From Firmicutes bacterium UBA5486 (GTDB lineage: Bacteria; Bacillota; UBA4882; UBA10575): a DNA stretch of 10,210 nt. The stretch is from positions 1 through 10,210 of the forward strand of contig DIPO01000063.1 in the NCBI GenBank assembly GCA_002427045.1, in the 5' to 3' direction. Shown here one piece after another: positions 1-7,613 of the stretch. A model generated the notes under the pieces. The model did no database searches, was not told the DNA's origin, and worked only from the letters and a program-made list of their open reading frames with translations. The translations under genes were made by a program, and so were the position numbers. Every line of letters starts with the position of its first letter. The stretch's first letter is position 1.

Positions 1-7
1 TATTAAA

Positions 8-123
8 GCTTTTTGCGTTGTGTCCTTTTTAAAAGGTCCCAACACAATATATAGTGTTGGGCTTGTATTAGGCTATCAATATATTGTGCAGGGACAGGAA
101 AGATCAATGACAACGCAAAAAGC
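8..123. repeat. Nested inverted repeat in the eno leader
   Basis: A perfect 14-bp inverted repeat (GCTTTTTGCGTTGT at 8-21 and its complement at 110-123) encloses further pairing: GTCCC 36-40 with GGGAC 91-95, and CACAATATAT 43-52 with ATATATTGTG 79-88. A competing 8-bp hairpin, CCCAACAC 38-45 with GTGTTGGG 54-61, shares bases with the inner stem, so the two folds exclude each other. It could be an RNA leader of eno, the terminator region of an upstream gene, or a MITE-like insertion; no target-site duplication is evident. The pairings are seen directly; the role is unknown. Confidence 0.7.
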
Positions 124-177
124 CCTAATCGAAATATACAAATCAACTAATTAACTAAAGGGGGAGTTTTTTTAAAG

Positions 178-1485
178 ATGACTTCAATTATTGATCTTCA
201 TTCACGGGAAATTTTAGATTCACGGGGAAATCCCACTGTTGAGGTGGAAGTAACTTTAGCTAATGGTGCTGGCGGCCGGGCTGCTGTACCATCAGGGGCT
301 TCTACCGGTGCTTTTGAAGCAGTAGAATTAAGGGACGGGGATAAAGAGCGTTACCTAGGTAAGGGAGTCCAAAAGGCTGTAGAAAACGTTCGTGAAATTG
401 CTGAAGAACTGATCGGAATGGATGCCCTTGATCAGACCGGGGTCGACCACTTAATGATCGATCTTGATGGAACTCCCAACAAAGCGAAGCTAGGGGCTAA
501 TGCAATCTTAGGAGTATCTTTAGCTACAGCTAAAGCAGCTGCTAATGCTCTGGGGATTCCTCTCTTCCGCTATTTAGGCGGGGTTAATGCCAAAGAACTT
601 CCTGTACCAATGATGAACATTCTAAATGGCGGCAGGCATGCTGATAATAGTGTAGATCTGCAGGAGTTTATGATTATGCCGGTAGGTGCGAGGAATTTCT
701 CGGAATGTTTACAGTGGGGAGCAGAAATCTTCCATGCTTTGAGAAAAGTACTGGCCGGAAAAGGTTATGCTACCTCTGTAGGGGATGAAGGAGGTTATGC
801 TCCTAATCTAAAAAGCAACCAGGAAGCTCTGGATGTAATGATGGAAGCAATTAACAAAGCCGGCTTTACTCCGGGTAAGGATATTATGTTTGCGATGGAT
901 CCAGCTGCTACTGAGTTATGGGAGGCTGCCCGGGAAAAAGGAGAGGAAGGTAAATACTACTTCTGGAAGTCCGACCTTCTAAAAACCAGGGAAGAAATGG
1001 TTGATTTCTGGGAAAAGTTAGCAAGTAATTATCCGATTATCTCGATCGAAGATGGAATGGCAGAAGAAGATTGGGAAGGCTGGAAACTTCTTAATGAACG
1101 TATTGGTAAAAAGGTTCAGCTTGTAGGTGATGATCTCTTTGTTACTAATACTGAACGCCTTGCTAAAGGAATTAAACTTGGGGTTGCTAACTCTATATTA
1201 ATTAAAGTAAATCAGATTGGAACCCTCACTGAAACCTTAGATGCGATTGAAATGGCTAAAAAAGCTGGATATACTGCGGTTGTTTCTCATCGCTCTGGTG
1301 AAACCGAAGATACTACGATTGCTGATATTGCTGTAGCTACTAATGCCGGACAGATTAAAACCGGAGCTCCTTCTCGGACTGACCGGGTTTCCAAATACAA
1401 TCAGCTCTTACGGATTGAGGATCTCCTGCTCGATGAAGCTGTATTTCTTGGAAAAGATGCTTTCTATAATATAAGTAAAGAGTAA
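178..1485 (+). CDS. eno: Enolase (phosphopyruvate hydratase)
   Basis: Cytoplasmic glycolytic enzyme that interconverts 2-phosphoglycerate and phosphoenolpyruvate. At 435 residues it has the usual bacterial length. Seen in the sequence: the N-terminal SREILDSRGNPTVEVEV region; VGDEGGYAPN with the catalytic Glu204; Mg2+ ligands Asp241 (AMDPAA), Glu291 (SIEDG) and Asp318 (GDDLF); catalytic Lys343 (LIKVNQIGTL); the SHRSGETEDT substrate loop at 370-379; and Lys394 in IKTGAPSR. The metal-site segment reads AMDPAATELW rather than the commoner A(L/M)D(A/C/V)A(A/S)SEFY, a lineage variant that keeps the ligand. The ATG lies about 11 bases after AGGGGGAG, a strong ribosome binding site with long spacing. 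A 10-bp hairpin follows at once, so the gene ends its transcript. In Firmicutes eno is often last in the lower-glycolysis operon; upstream genes are outside the window. Confidence 0.98.
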   Translation: MTSIIDLHSREILDSRGNPTVEVEVTLANGAGGRAAVPSGASTGAFEAVELRDGDKERYLGKGVQKAVENVREIAEELIGMDALDQTGVDHLMIDLDGTPNKAKLGANAILGVSLATAKAAANALGIPLFRYLGGVNAKELPVPMMNILNGGRHADNSVDLQEFMIMPVGARNFSECLQWGAEIFHALRKVLAGKGYATSVGDEGGYAPNLKSNQEALDVMMEAINKAGFTPGKDIMFAMDPAATELWEAAREKGEEGKYYFWKSDLLKTREEMVDFWEKLASNYPIISIEDGMAEEDWEGWKLLNERIGKKVQLVGDDLFVTNTERLAKGIKLGVANSILIKVNQIGTLTETLDAIEMAKKAGYTAVVSHRSGETEDTTIADIAVATNAGQIKTGAPSRTDRVSKYNQLLRIEDLLLDEAVFLGKDAFYNISKE

Positions 1486-1494
1486 TTTAATCGT

Positions 1495-1530
1495 GACGGA
1501 AGGTAAACTCCGACCTTCCGTCTTATAATA
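1495..1530 (+). terminator. Terminator after eno
   Basis: A perfect 10-bp stem (GACGGAAGGT 1495-1504 with ACCTTCCGTC 1513-1522) and an 8-base loop sit 9 bases after the eno stop codon. The following tract TTATAATAAATTTT is only moderately T-rich, so termination may be partial. Confidence 0.75.
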
Positions 1531-1596
1531 AATTTTGATAAGTTTAAGGAATTGCATCTTTTAGTTAAGATTTACTATCATACCTTAATTTGTGAA

Positions 1597-1643
1597 ATGC
1601 CAGGGTAAACGTGGTTGCAAGAATTTCCGATTTTACCTGGCAT
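1597..1643. repeat. Inverted repeat in the eno-secG gap
   Basis: ATGCCAGGGTAAA at 1597-1609 is complementary to TTTACCTGGCAT at 1632-1643, with one unpaired G and a 22-base loop. No T tract follows, so it is not a rho-independent terminator. Just upstream (1543-1557) is TTTAAGGAATTGCAT, one of the end motifs of the dispersed repeats noted elsewhere, so this hairpin may be the body of another copy. Confidence 0.55.
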
Positions 1644-1731
1644 CTACAGATGTCACGGAACCGAATAATCTATAGTTTTGGCTAATTGCGTTAACTATTT
1701 TAAAATGAGGAATATTATTATGATAAACTCC

Positions 1732-1760
1732 TTGTTAAACCAAAAGAAGTCTGATACAAT
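1732..1760 (+). promoter_or_regulatory. Promoter of secG
   Basis: TTGTTA (1732-1737), a 17-base spacer, then TACAAT (1755-1760) with an upstream TG (TGATACAAT, extended -10). This is a good sigma-A-type match, 41 bases before the secG ATG. Confidence 0.65.
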
Positions 1761-1801
1761 AATTAGGCTAAAGGAAATAAAAATCCACCGGGGGTGAAGA
1801 A

Positions 1802-2017
1802 ATGGGATTTTTTTCGATTTTGTTATTGATCTTGTCATTGATATTGATTGTAGTGGTGATGATACAACCTAGTAAAGGTGAAGGTTTGGGTTCGATCGGT
1901 GGCGGGTCCCAGATGCTTTTTGGTAAAAATAAGGGACTTGAAGAATTGTTGGAAAAGGTTACAGCTGGATTGGCCATAGCCTTTTTCCTGGTAGCGATCA
2001 TAGCAAACCTAGTATAA
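1802..2017 (+). CDS. secG: Preprotein translocase subunit SecG
   Basis: Small membrane subunit of the SecYEG protein-conducting channel; it assists SecA-driven export. The 71-residue protein has the family's two-helix layout: a first membrane helix at about residues 3-20, a cytoplasmic loop with QPSKGEGLGSIGGGSQMLFG at 22-41 (the glycine-rich loop and QxxKGxGLG motif typical of SecG), and a second helix at about 51-70. Length is normal. The ATG follows GGGGTGA. Position directly after eno matches the common Firmicutes order. It has its own promoter and a terminator overlapping its stop codon, so it is a single-gene unit here. Identification is firm because motif, topology and context agree. 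Confidence 0.93.
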   Translation: MGFFSILLLILSLILIVVVMIQPSKGEGLGSIGGGSQMLFGKNKGLEELLEKVTAGLAIAFFLVAIIANLV

Positions 2018-2045
2018 CTCCCAAATTGGGAGTTATTTTGTTTTT
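2015..2045 (+). terminator. Terminator overlapping the secG stop codon
   Basis: TAACTCCC (2015-2022) pairs with GGGAGTTA (2028-2035) around an AAATT loop, followed by TTTTGTTTTT. The TAA stop codon is part of the stem. Confidence 0.85.
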
Positions 2046-2094
2046 AGTTTATTTTTATAGTAAAGAAACGATTTGTTCTGCCGATTTAATAAAA

Positions 2095-2150
2095 GAGGGA
2101 ATTGCTAATTACTTTTGCTATTTATTTGCTCGATGATGTAATTCCTTAAA
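2095..2150. repeat. Short intergenic repeat copy
   Basis: GAGGGAATTGCTAATTAC (2095-2112) is one base shorter than the repeat head at 5169 and 9337 (GAGGGAATTGYATAATTAC). The far end GTAATTCCTTAAA (2138-2150) matches in inverse orientation the TTTAAGGAATT end seen elsewhere. The unit is about 56 bp, shorter than the 5167 copy, so it is likely a deleted member. Confidence 0.5.
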
Positions 2151-2260
2151 TTAAAGACTATATATTATACTTTCTTATCAGATTAAGGCAGGAACTGGCA
2201 GTAATAATGTAGAATACAGATAAAGTTTAGAGAGTATAAAGGCGGTTAGGAGGGTTTCGG

Positions 2261-3727
2261 TTGAAGTTTACTAGTATAAAAAAGCGAATTTTAATTATTG
2301 TTAGTATTTTACTTGTTTGTGTCCTTACGGTATCATCTTTAATAGGGCACTTTGTGAAAAGCATATTTTTTGAAATAGTACTAAATTTGGTACTGATCGG
2401 AGTTTTTTTGGGGCTAATGGATAAGGCTTTTAATAAGTTTGTTCTTAGATCCATTTATCTGATTAATAAAGTTACCGAAGAGATTTCTGAACATAACTTA
2501 AGTAGTGAAGTAGAACTCTCTACTGCCGATGAATTTGCAATCTTAGGAAATAATATTAACCAAATGATTCAAGGGTTAAGACAAATCCTTCAAGAAAATT
2601 TAGATGCTGCTGAAAAATTAGCAGTGGCAGCTCAGGATATGTCGGCAATGGCGGAGGAAGCTAACCTCACTACCCAGGAGGTAACAAATACTACAGATAT
2701 TATTGCTAAAGGAACTGAAGAGCAATCACATCATGTCAAACAATCGTCTTTAGCAGCACAGCAAATGGCTTCTACTGCCCAAGAAGTAGCGGCGGAGGCA
2801 CAAAAGGCTTCATCTTTTTCAACAGAAGCATCGGAACGTGCTCGTGCTGGAGGAGAAATTATTCAAGATGTTCAAGAAAAGATTCTTAATGTAAAAGAAA
2901 CTGTGGATTCAACTGCAGGTGTTGTTCGTAGATTAGGAACAAGATCCCAGCAAATTGGTCAGATTACGGATGTGATCCGAGGTATCTCTAGACAGACGAA
3001 CCTTTTAGCTTTGAACGCGGCAATTGAGGCTGCTAGAGCTGGTGAACATGGCCGCGGGTTTTCTGTAGTTGCGGATGAGGTACGAGCTTTAGCCGAACAG
3101 ACTACAGAATCTACTATTCAAATTGTCGAGATGATTGATGAGATTCAAAAAGAGACTAAAGAAGCAGTAGAAGCTATGGAATCTGGAAAGATTGTTGTTG
3201 ATGAAGGAGCTGCCCTTACCAATCAGGCAAGCGAGTCCTTTAAAGCTATTGTTGCTGCTGTAACCGAGACTGTTCAAACCATTCAAGAGATTGCTGCTGC
3301 TTCTGAGGAACAGGCAGCGAGCAGTGAAGAGATGACTAGCACCATGTCAGGGGTGGAAGATATTGCTCAACGGAATGCTACTGCAGCTCAGCAAGTTGCG
3401 GCGGCGACAGAACAGCAAAGGACTACTATGGAAGAGTTGGCCAAATCATCCACTCAGCTGGTGGAAATGGCTGCACACCTTACTTCCATGGTAGGCCGTT
3501 TTAAAGTAATCTCTAATTTCCAGCGTTGTTGGCGGGTTCATGATTGTAACTGGATTGATTGTCCTGCTTACCAGGCTAAAGAGGAAAAATGCTGGTTAAT
3601 CCCGAATACACTATGCCGTAACGGGATTCAAAGCGGCTCGGTGATGGAAAAAAGAGCGAATTGTCATAAATGTGAAGTCTTTAAGATCAACACTGTTGTC
3701 TTTAATGAAGACCCTGAAGAAGAATAA
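2261..3727 (+). CDS. Methyl-accepting chemotaxis protein with C-terminal cysteine-rich module
   Basis: Signal transducer that would control a CheA-CheW complex. The 488 residues contain: two membrane helices at about 10-28 and 35-53 with almost no external loop; a HAMP-like linker at about 55-108; and a long coiled-coil signalling domain with the conserved hairpin tip around Asn247 (GISRQTNLLALNAAIEAARAG, then GRGFSVVADEVRALAEQT). After the signalling helices comes a 60-residue module with seven cysteines (423, 429, 434, 444, 452, 468, 471) in CW-x4-C, CPAY, KCW and CxxC contexts. It resembles the 'two-CW' type domains found on other signalling proteins. With no external ligand domain, sensing is probably intracellular, perhaps through metal or redox state; that is inference. 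The start is TTG, chosen because AGGAGGG lies six bases upstream. A terminator follows. No chemotaxis genes adjoin it. Confidence 0.93.
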   Translation: MKFTSIKKRILIIVSILLVCVLTVSSLIGHFVKSIFFEIVLNLVLIGVFLGLMDKAFNKFVLRSIYLINKVTEEISEHNLSSEVELSTADEFAILGNNINQMIQGLRQILQENLDAAEKLAVAAQDMSAMAEEANLTTQEVTNTTDIIAKGTEEQSHHVKQSSLAAQQMASTAQEVAAEAQKASSFSTEASERARAGGEIIQDVQEKILNVKETVDSTAGVVRRLGTRSQQIGQITDVIRGISRQTNLLALNAAIEAARAGEHGRGFSVVADEVRALAEQTTESTIQIVEMIDEIQKETKEAVEAMESGKIVVDEGAALTNQASESFKAIVAAVTETVQTIQEIAAASEEQAASSEEMTSTMSGVEDIAQRNATAAQQVAAATEQQRTTMEELAKSSTQLVEMAAHLTSMVGRFKVISNFQRCWRVHDCNWIDCPAYQAKEEKCWLIPNTLCRNGIQSGSVMEKRANCHKCEVFKINTVVFNEDPEEE

Positions 3728-3732
3728 AAATG

Positions 3733-3758
3733 AAAGCCAGTATCTACTGGCTTTTTTC
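3733..3758 (+). terminator. Terminator after the MCP gene
   Basis: AAAGCCAG (3733-3740) pairs with CTGGCTTT (3747-3754), extendable by TA/TA, followed by a run of T to 3757. It begins 5 bases after the stop codon. Confidence 0.9.
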
Positions 3759-3849
3759 TATTAATCAGATGATTCTTTAAACTTCTGTAAATAGATGCTG
3801 GCATTCGGAGAGTAATACAAGTTTTAGCCTGGAAAGTAAGGAACCCTTC

Positions 3850-3879
3850 TTGTCAAAGAAGAGGAAATAGGTTTATAAT
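3850..3879 (+). promoter_or_regulatory. Promoter of ackA
   Basis: TTGTCA (3850-3855), an 18-base spacer and a perfect TATAAT (3874-3879). TTCTT/AAGAA arms (3848-3860) overlap the -35 box, and TGTAT/ATACA arms (3886-3900) lie at the likely transcription start; either could be an operator, but no known regulator site was recognised. Confidence 0.7.
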
Positions 3880-3948
3880 ATTGATTGTATCTAATATACA
3901 TTGTAAACTTGAAGCTTTTTCGCAATAAGATTGGAAAGGGGTTACATG

Positions 3949-5148
3949 ATGAATATTTTGGTGCTAAATAGTGGTAGTTCTTCTTTAAAGTACAAGCTAT
4001 TTGCTGTTGAAAAGGAAAAAGTCTTAGCTTACGGAGTGGTTGAAAGAATTGGACTTTCTGAGGGCCTTGGGATGATTACCCACCAGCTAGAGAATGATGG
4101 TAAATATCAGACAGAAAATGAGATTCCTGACCATCAGAAAGCTTTAAAAATGGTATTAAATTTACTGGTTGATCCCAAATGGGGAGTAATCAATGATTTA
4201 AGTGAGATTAATGGTGTAGGGCACCGTGTATTACATGGCGGAGAATACTTTAAGAAATCAGTCTTGGTTACCGCAGAAGATCTAGATCATATGGAAGAAT
4301 TGAGAGAATTAGGCCCTTTGCATATGCCCGCCAATATTATGGGGATCAGGGCCTGCCAGGAGATTATGCCTGGTACACCACAAGTTGCTGTGTTTGATAC
4401 TGCTTTTCATCAAACTATGCCTAAAAAAGCTTATCTTTATGCTATACCTTATGAGATGTATGAAAAGCATCGGGTAAGGAGATATGGTTTCCACGGTACA
4501 TCCCACCGCTATGTTTCAGGACAAGCTGCAAAACTTCTTGGACGTCCTGTAGAGAGTTTAAAGATGATCACTGCACATTTAGGAAATGGCAGTAGTCTAG
4601 CGGCGATTGATGGTGGTAAAGTAATTGATACATCAATGGGCCTGACCCCATTAGAAGGAATGGTGATGGGGACTAGGTCCGGTGATTTAGATCCGGCGAT
4701 TGTCCCCTTTGTTGCAAATAAATTAAATCTTACTCCAGACCAAGCCGATGATTATCTGAATAAAAAAAGTGGTTTCTTAGGGATGACCGGTTACTCTGAT
4801 ATGCGTGATATACAAAAAGCCAGAGAAGAAGGGAATAGTAGAGCTCAAGAAGCTTATGAGCTTTTTATCTACCGTCTTGTTAAATATATAGGTGGTTATT
4901 ATACAGCCTTAAAAGGTTTGGATCTTTTAGTATTTACAGCTGGAATTGGAGAGAATGATTCTACGACCCGGGAGGATATCTGCCGCGAACTCGAATTTTT
5001 GGGCGTAAAAATGGACTATGCTAAGAACAAGGGTTTACGTGGTCAAGATGCTATTTTAAGTCTTCCAGATTCAAAAGTGACTATTATGTTAATTCCTACC
5101 AATGAGGAGTTAGTAATTGCTAGGGATACTTTGAATTTAATCAGTTAA
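3949..5148 (+). CDS. ackA: Acetate kinase
   Basis: Cytoplasmic enzyme converting acetyl phosphate plus ADP to acetate plus ATP (reversible); the energy-yielding last step of acetate fermentation. The 399 residues match the family length. Key residues seen: Asn7 in LVLNSGSSSLKY, Arg93 (GHRVLHGG), Asp150 (FDTAFHQ), His182 (FHGTSH), His210 (AHLGNGSS), Arg243 (GTRSGDLDP), the nucleotide-site AGIGEN at 331-336 and Glu387 (TNEEL). Met126 stands in PLHMPAN, where the family usually has PLHNP. The ATG at 3949 is preferred because the protein then begins as the family does and AAGGGG lies 7 bases upstream; the ATG at 3946 is possible, while an in-frame TTG at 3931 precedes the ribosome binding site. 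The partner gene pta is not adjacent. The gene has its own promoter; no clear terminator follows, only a 6-bp hairpin over the stop codon. Confidence 0.97.
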   Translation: MNILVLNSGSSSLKYKLFAVEKEKVLAYGVVERIGLSEGLGMITHQLENDGKYQTENEIPDHQKALKMVLNLLVDPKWGVINDLSEINGVGHRVLHGGEYFKKSVLVTAEDLDHMEELRELGPLHMPANIMGIRACQEIMPGTPQVAVFDTAFHQTMPKKAYLYAIPYEMYEKHRVRRYGFHGTSHRYVSGQAAKLLGRPVESLKMITAHLGNGSSLAAIDGGKVIDTSMGLTPLEGMVMGTRSGDLDPAIVPFVANKLNLTPDQADDYLNKKSGFLGMTGYSDMRDIQKAREEGNSRAQEAYELFIYRLVKYIGGYYTALKGLDLLVFTAGIGENDSTTREDICRELEFLGVKMDYAKNKGLRGQDAILSLPDSKVTIMLIPTNEELVIARDTLNLIS

Positions 5149-5166
5149 TACTGATAGAATCGTATA

Positions 5167-5280
5167 TTGAGGGAATTGTATAATTACCTTAATCGTATAT
5201 TTGACCAATACGGGAAATGCCTATGGGGCTTGTCGATTTTATGGTCAAATAAAGAATAGAAATAATAAATTCCTTAAACT
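5167..5280. repeat. Intergenic inverted-repeat element (best preserved copy)
   Basis: About 114 bp between ackA and the smpB promoter. One end is TTGAGGGAATT (5167-5177); the other reads in inverse TTTAAGGAATT, 9 of 11 matching, so the unit has imperfect terminal inverted repeats. Inside is a perfect 10-bp stem, TATTTGACCA 5198-5207 with TGGTCAAATA 5242-5251. The head GAGGGAATTGTATAATTACC recurs at 9337 with one change, and the block from GTCAAATA to AATTCCTTAA recurs at 7232-7268 with nearly the same spacing. It encodes no protein. Confidence 0.65.
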
Positions 5281-5298
5281 ACTATTAATCTCTGCTTC

Positions 5299-5327
5299 TT
5301 GACATAAAGTTAGAACCTGGATATAAT
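5299..5327 (+). promoter_or_regulatory. Consensus promoter of smpB
   Basis: Perfect TTGACA (5299-5304), a 17-base spacer and perfect TATAAT (5322-5327). It is the strongest sigma-A-type promoter in the window and would give an untranslated leader of about 25 bases. Confidence 0.85.
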
Positions 5328-5359
5328 AATTATTACCTTTTAAGGGAGATGGTGCAATC

Positions 5360-5815
5360 GTGGAACCCAAAATAATAACTACTAATCGTCGCGCCAGGCA
5401 TGATTATTATATCGAGGAGACGATGGAAGCGGGGATTGCTTTAACCGGGACAGAGGTTAAATCACTGCGTAAAGGTAAAGGTAACCTTAATGACTGTTAT
5501 GCACAAGTGGTAGATGAAGAAGTCTATCTTTATAATTGTCATATCAGTCCCTATGATTTTGGCAATAGGTTTAATCACGATCCCTTGCGTCCTCGTAAAC
5601 TTCTTCTGCATAAAGAGGAAATTCGCCGGTTAATTGGGAAGACCAGCCAAAAGGGGTTTACTCTTGTGCCGCTTACTATGTATTTTGACAAAAACAATCG
5701 AGTTAAATTAAAGCTGGCCTTAGCTAAGGGTAAAAAAACCTATGATAAAAGGGAAGATCTAGCTAGAAGGGATGCCGAGCGAGAGATGGCGCGGGCATTA
5801 AGGGGAAAAGAATAA
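5360..5815 (+). CDS. smpB: SsrA-binding protein SmpB
   Basis: RNA-binding protein that delivers tmRNA to stalled ribosomes for trans-translation. The 151 residues match the family. Seen: the N-terminal TTNRRARHDYYIEE; the hallmark AGIALTGTEVKSLRKGKGNLNDCYA (residues 25-49); the NCHISPYDFGN segment near 59-69; RPRKLLLHKEEIRRL (77-91); the QKGFTLVPLTMYF strand region; and the basic tail KGKKTYDKREDLARRDAEREMARAL that enters the mRNA channel. The start is GTG, with AAGGGAGA about 10 bases upstream; no better in-frame start exists. The tmRNA gene lies 161 bases downstream with its own promoter, so the two partners are neighbours but separately transcribed. No terminator was found directly after smpB, so read-through into ssrA is possible. 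Confidence 0.98.
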   Translation: MEPKIITTNRRARHDYYIEETMEAGIALTGTEVKSLRKGKGNLNDCYAQVVDEEVYLYNCHISPYDFGNRFNHDPLRPRKLLLHKEEIRRLIGKTSQKGFTLVPLTMYFDKNNRVKLKLALAKGKKTYDKREDLARRDAEREMARALRGKE

Positions 5816-5920
5816 GTTAACAGCGAGCGAAGGATCGGCCGAAGAGCAAATGGAGTTAAAACAGGGTGTAAAATTGTTGTTAGGAAAAGAATAGGCAAGA
5901 GAATATTTTAAAACTATTGT

Positions 5921-5949
5921 TTGCTAAAAAAGCTGGTTTGGAGTATAAT
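5921..5949 (+). promoter_or_regulatory. Promoter of ssrA
   Basis: TTGCTA (5921-5926), a 17-base spacer and perfect TATAAT (5944-5949). Transcription would start near 5956, leaving a leader of about 20 bases to be removed from the mature 5' end at 5977, as RNase P does for tmRNA. Confidence 0.7.
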
Positions 5950-5976
5950 ATTATCGTAAACTAGTCTCTTTTATTC

Positions 5977-6330
5977 GGGGGCGACTGGTTTCGACGGGGA
6001 GAATGATGACAGGAGTAGCGGGTCGAGGTGCTGTGGCCTCGTTAAACTGCAGCAAAGCACATTAAGTGCCGATAATAATTTAGCTTTAGCTGCTTAAATT
6101 AACAGCAGCCGTCCAATCCGAACTTAACCTGGGAGTCCGGTGCGGGCGTCACTTAAACCAGGGTGCTCACCAGTCAATTCTCGGAGATTGGTGCTAAGCT
6201 TATCGAGATAGCTTAAGCTCAGTTCGTCCGTAGACGGAGCAGCGGCGAAATTTTAAACTGCGGTCTGCACCCGGAGAGACTCTTGTGGTCATCTTTTCGG
6301 ACGGGGGTTCAATTCCCCCCGCCTCCACCA
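5977..6330 (+). ncRNA. ssrA: Transfer-messenger RNA (tmRNA)
   Basis: One-piece tmRNA, 354 bases with CCA encoded. The 5' GGGGGCG (5977-5983) pairs with CGCCTCC (6320-6326) to form the acceptor stem with one G-U pair, followed by ACCA. The 5' part carries the diagnostic GACTGGTTTCGACGGG; the T arm is GGGGG-TTCAATT-CCCCC (6303-6319). The tag reading frame runs 6068-6097: GCC GAT AAT AAT TTA GCT TTA GCT GCT TAA, giving ADNNLALAA, with the expected LALAA degradation signal and the conserved A four bases before the resume codon. Including the charged alanine the tag would be 10 residues, slightly short compared with the 11 of E. coli. Pseudoknots fill 6100-6270. The gene acts with SmpB, encoded just upstream. 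Confidence 0.97.
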
Positions 6331-6363
6331 TAAATAAACACAAATACTGATACAATGTAAACC

Positions 6364-6410
6364 ACTGCACACCCTATTGCTAAATTATGCACACGGGTGT
6401 GCAGTTTTTT
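6364..6410 (+). terminator. Terminator of ssrA
   Basis: CTGCACACCC (6365-6374) pairs perfectly with GGGTGTGCAG (6395-6404), extendable by A-T, then TTTTTT (6405-6410). The 20-base loop contains TGCACAC (6388-6394), which can pair with the same 3' arm (GTGTGCA 6398-6404), so two alternative hairpins compete; the first is longer. Confidence 0.85.
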
Positions 6411-6598
6411 GTTGGGTGGATGCACTTTTTAGCGATAGGGATTTGGGGTTAGAGAATAATTCTAACTGGCTTTTTGAAGGAAATAGGTATATAGCATTTT
6501 GGAATGAATGGCATATGATTTCGAAGGGGTTTAATTTGGAGAAAAGTTTGGAAAGAAAGTGCCCAATAATGAAATTATATTGTCATAATTTAAAATGA
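6411..6598 (+). other. Open frame of doubtful status after ssrA
   Basis: A frame of 73 codons opens with TTG at 6377, inside the ssrA terminator, and runs to 6598. It has no ribosome binding site and no plausible start outside the hairpin until the ATG at 6512. The translated text (for example NSNWLFEGNRYIAFWNEW) is not obviously random and is rich in aromatic residues, but I recognise no family. It may be the tail of a decayed gene that entered next to ssrA, a frequent integration site, or chance. Not called as a gene. Confidence 0.2.
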
Positions 6599-6631
6599 AT
6601 AATTGGTTGAAAATATGACAAGGCTGATACT

Positions 6632-6865
6632 ATGAAGACAGGAATAATAGCTTCAGCTAAAAAACTTGGCTATGACGATCAATTATACAAACCCACATCT
6701 GAAGAGAAGCAATATGCTACTTTGGGGAAATATGTTAGATTAGCTGAGGAGTTAAAAACTAAAGAACTCGTTTCAACTGGTAAATATGAAGAATTGTTGT
6801 TAAATGGTTTTAGAGGTGATATTGTATACGGGCTTGATACAGAAGAGGAAGAAAAATATGACTGA
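6632..6865 (+). CDS. Antitoxin-like protein of a decayed PIN toxin-antitoxin pair
   Basis: A 77-residue, soluble, highly charged protein starting at ATG with only a weak AAGG upstream. It is mostly helical in character: a start around AKKLGYDDQLYKPTSEEK, a helix LGKYVRLAEELKTKELV at about 32-48, KYEELLLNGF near 52-61, and an acidic tail DTEEEEKYD. I do not recognise a named family. The role is inferred from layout: its last codons overlap by 8 bases (ATGACTGA) the start of a frame reading MTDKLFFDTDCISSF, the typical opening of a PIN-domain ribonuclease toxin. Such overlaps are usual in toxin-antitoxin operons, where the upstream gene neutralises the downstream nuclease. The frame is intact although the toxin is not. 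Confidence 0.6.
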   Translation: MKTGIIASAKKLGYDDQLYKPTSEEKQYATLGKYVRLAEELKTKELVSTGKYEELLLNGFRGDIVYGLDTEEEEKYD

Positions 6866-6975
6866 TAAGTTATTTTTTGATACTGATTGCATCTCTTCCT
6901 TTTTTATCTTCAAAATTTAATCGGATTTAGAGCTTGACTTTTTTAAAATTTGTTTATGCAAAGCTAGTGTTTGAT
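6858..6975 (+). pseudogene. Remnant of a PIN-domain toxin
   Basis: The ATG at 6858 opens a frame reading MTDKLFFDTDCISSFFIFKI before TAA at 6918-6920. A hydrophobic strand followed by DTD is the first acidic motif of PIN ribonucleases, whose domains are about 130 residues long. A six-T run at 6900-6905 is a likely frameshift point: the next frame continues as FLSSKFNRI, a stop, then SLTFLKFVYAKLVFDI to about 6978, which faintly resembles the second strand region of PIN proteins. Nothing recognisable follows. The gene is thus broken and cannot make an active nuclease. The assignment rests on one motif plus the overlap with the upstream gene. Confidence 0.5.
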
Positions 6976-7320
6976 ATATAAAGATATTGTTACAATTATA
7001 TGTTTTAAGGTTGAAATATAGGAAATTATCAATTCGTGGTAGGAATACTTTCACTAAATGTTGAATTTATATATATATAGGTATTACATATGCCTCTCAT
7101 AAATCGTATTGAATGATAGCCGGTGCAAGCTAGTCTGATATATTGTTAGAATATTAAAGCTAATTGTGTTGTTGCATTAAAATTATTCCTTAACCCGATA
7201 AAGAAAAACGAGGGCATAAAATATAAGGGCAGTCAAATATAAATAATTAAATTACGGAATTCCTTAAGTTGTATAAAATATATTTAATAAAAAGTTCTAA
7301 AGCCAATTGTATATAACAGT
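6921..7320. other. AT-rich stretch without a recognisable gene
   Basis: About 400 bases between the broken toxin and the 63-residue gene. No convincing ORF on either strand and no RNA gene seen. It holds an alternating TATATATATATA run near 7068-7079, a TTATTCCTTAACCC motif near 7180-7195 and the repeat fragment at 7232-7268. It looks like eroded non-coding DNA. Confidence 0.6.
7232..7268. repeat. Partial copy of the intergenic repeat
   Basis: GTCAAATA (7232-7239) and AATTCCTTAAG (7258-7268) lie 26 bases apart start to start. The same two blocks lie 25 apart in the 5167-5280 element (5244 and 5269). The head of the element is not recognisable here. Confidence 0.45.
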
Positions 7321-7341
7321 AAGGAAAGGAGACTGTTGGCA

Positions 7342-7533
7342 ATGAATCATAAAATAAGTTCTGCTATTGGTGAAATTCTTGAAGAACAAGGAACTTCGCT
7401 TGCAGTTGCGGAAGTTATCTCCAAATTAAAGACTATGTTTTCAGAAACGGAATTGAACGATTTCTCCAAGGTCTTAGGGTTTGACGATCTTGAACAGGCA
7501 GTTAAGGCAATAATGAATGATATAACAGGATAA
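7342..7533 (+). CDS. Small hypothetical protein, 63 residues
   Basis: Unrecognised small soluble protein. It looks entirely helical: ISSAIGEILEEQ, LAVAEVISKLKTMF, ELNDFSKVLGF and DLEQAVKAIMNDI form four short amphipathic segments, with no cysteine, signal peptide or membrane helix. It is probably a real gene: an AAAGGAG ribosome binding site lies at 7325-7331 and a strong 10-bp terminator starts 9 bases after the stop. The start is either the ATG at 7342 (spacing 10) or an in-frame TTG at 7336 (spacing 4, adding Met-Ala); I chose ATG by codon preference. It is a single-gene unit with no informative neighbour. No clear promoter boxes were seen. Confidence 0.65.
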   Translation: MNHKISSAIGEILEEQGTSLAVAEVISKLKTMFSETELNDFSKVLGFDDLEQAVKAIMNDITG

Positions 7534-7541
7534 GTTAAGAT

Positions 7542-7571
7542 AAACCCGGAAAATGATTCCGGGTTTTTTTT
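7542..7571 (+). terminator. Terminator of the 63-residue gene
   Basis: AAACCCGGAA (7542-7551) pairs perfectly with TTCCGGGTTT (7557-7566) around a 5-base loop, followed by T to 7571. Confidence 0.92.
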
Positions 7572-7613
7572 ACGCCATCTTATCTTCGCCGCAAAATGAA
7601 GTTAACTATCGCA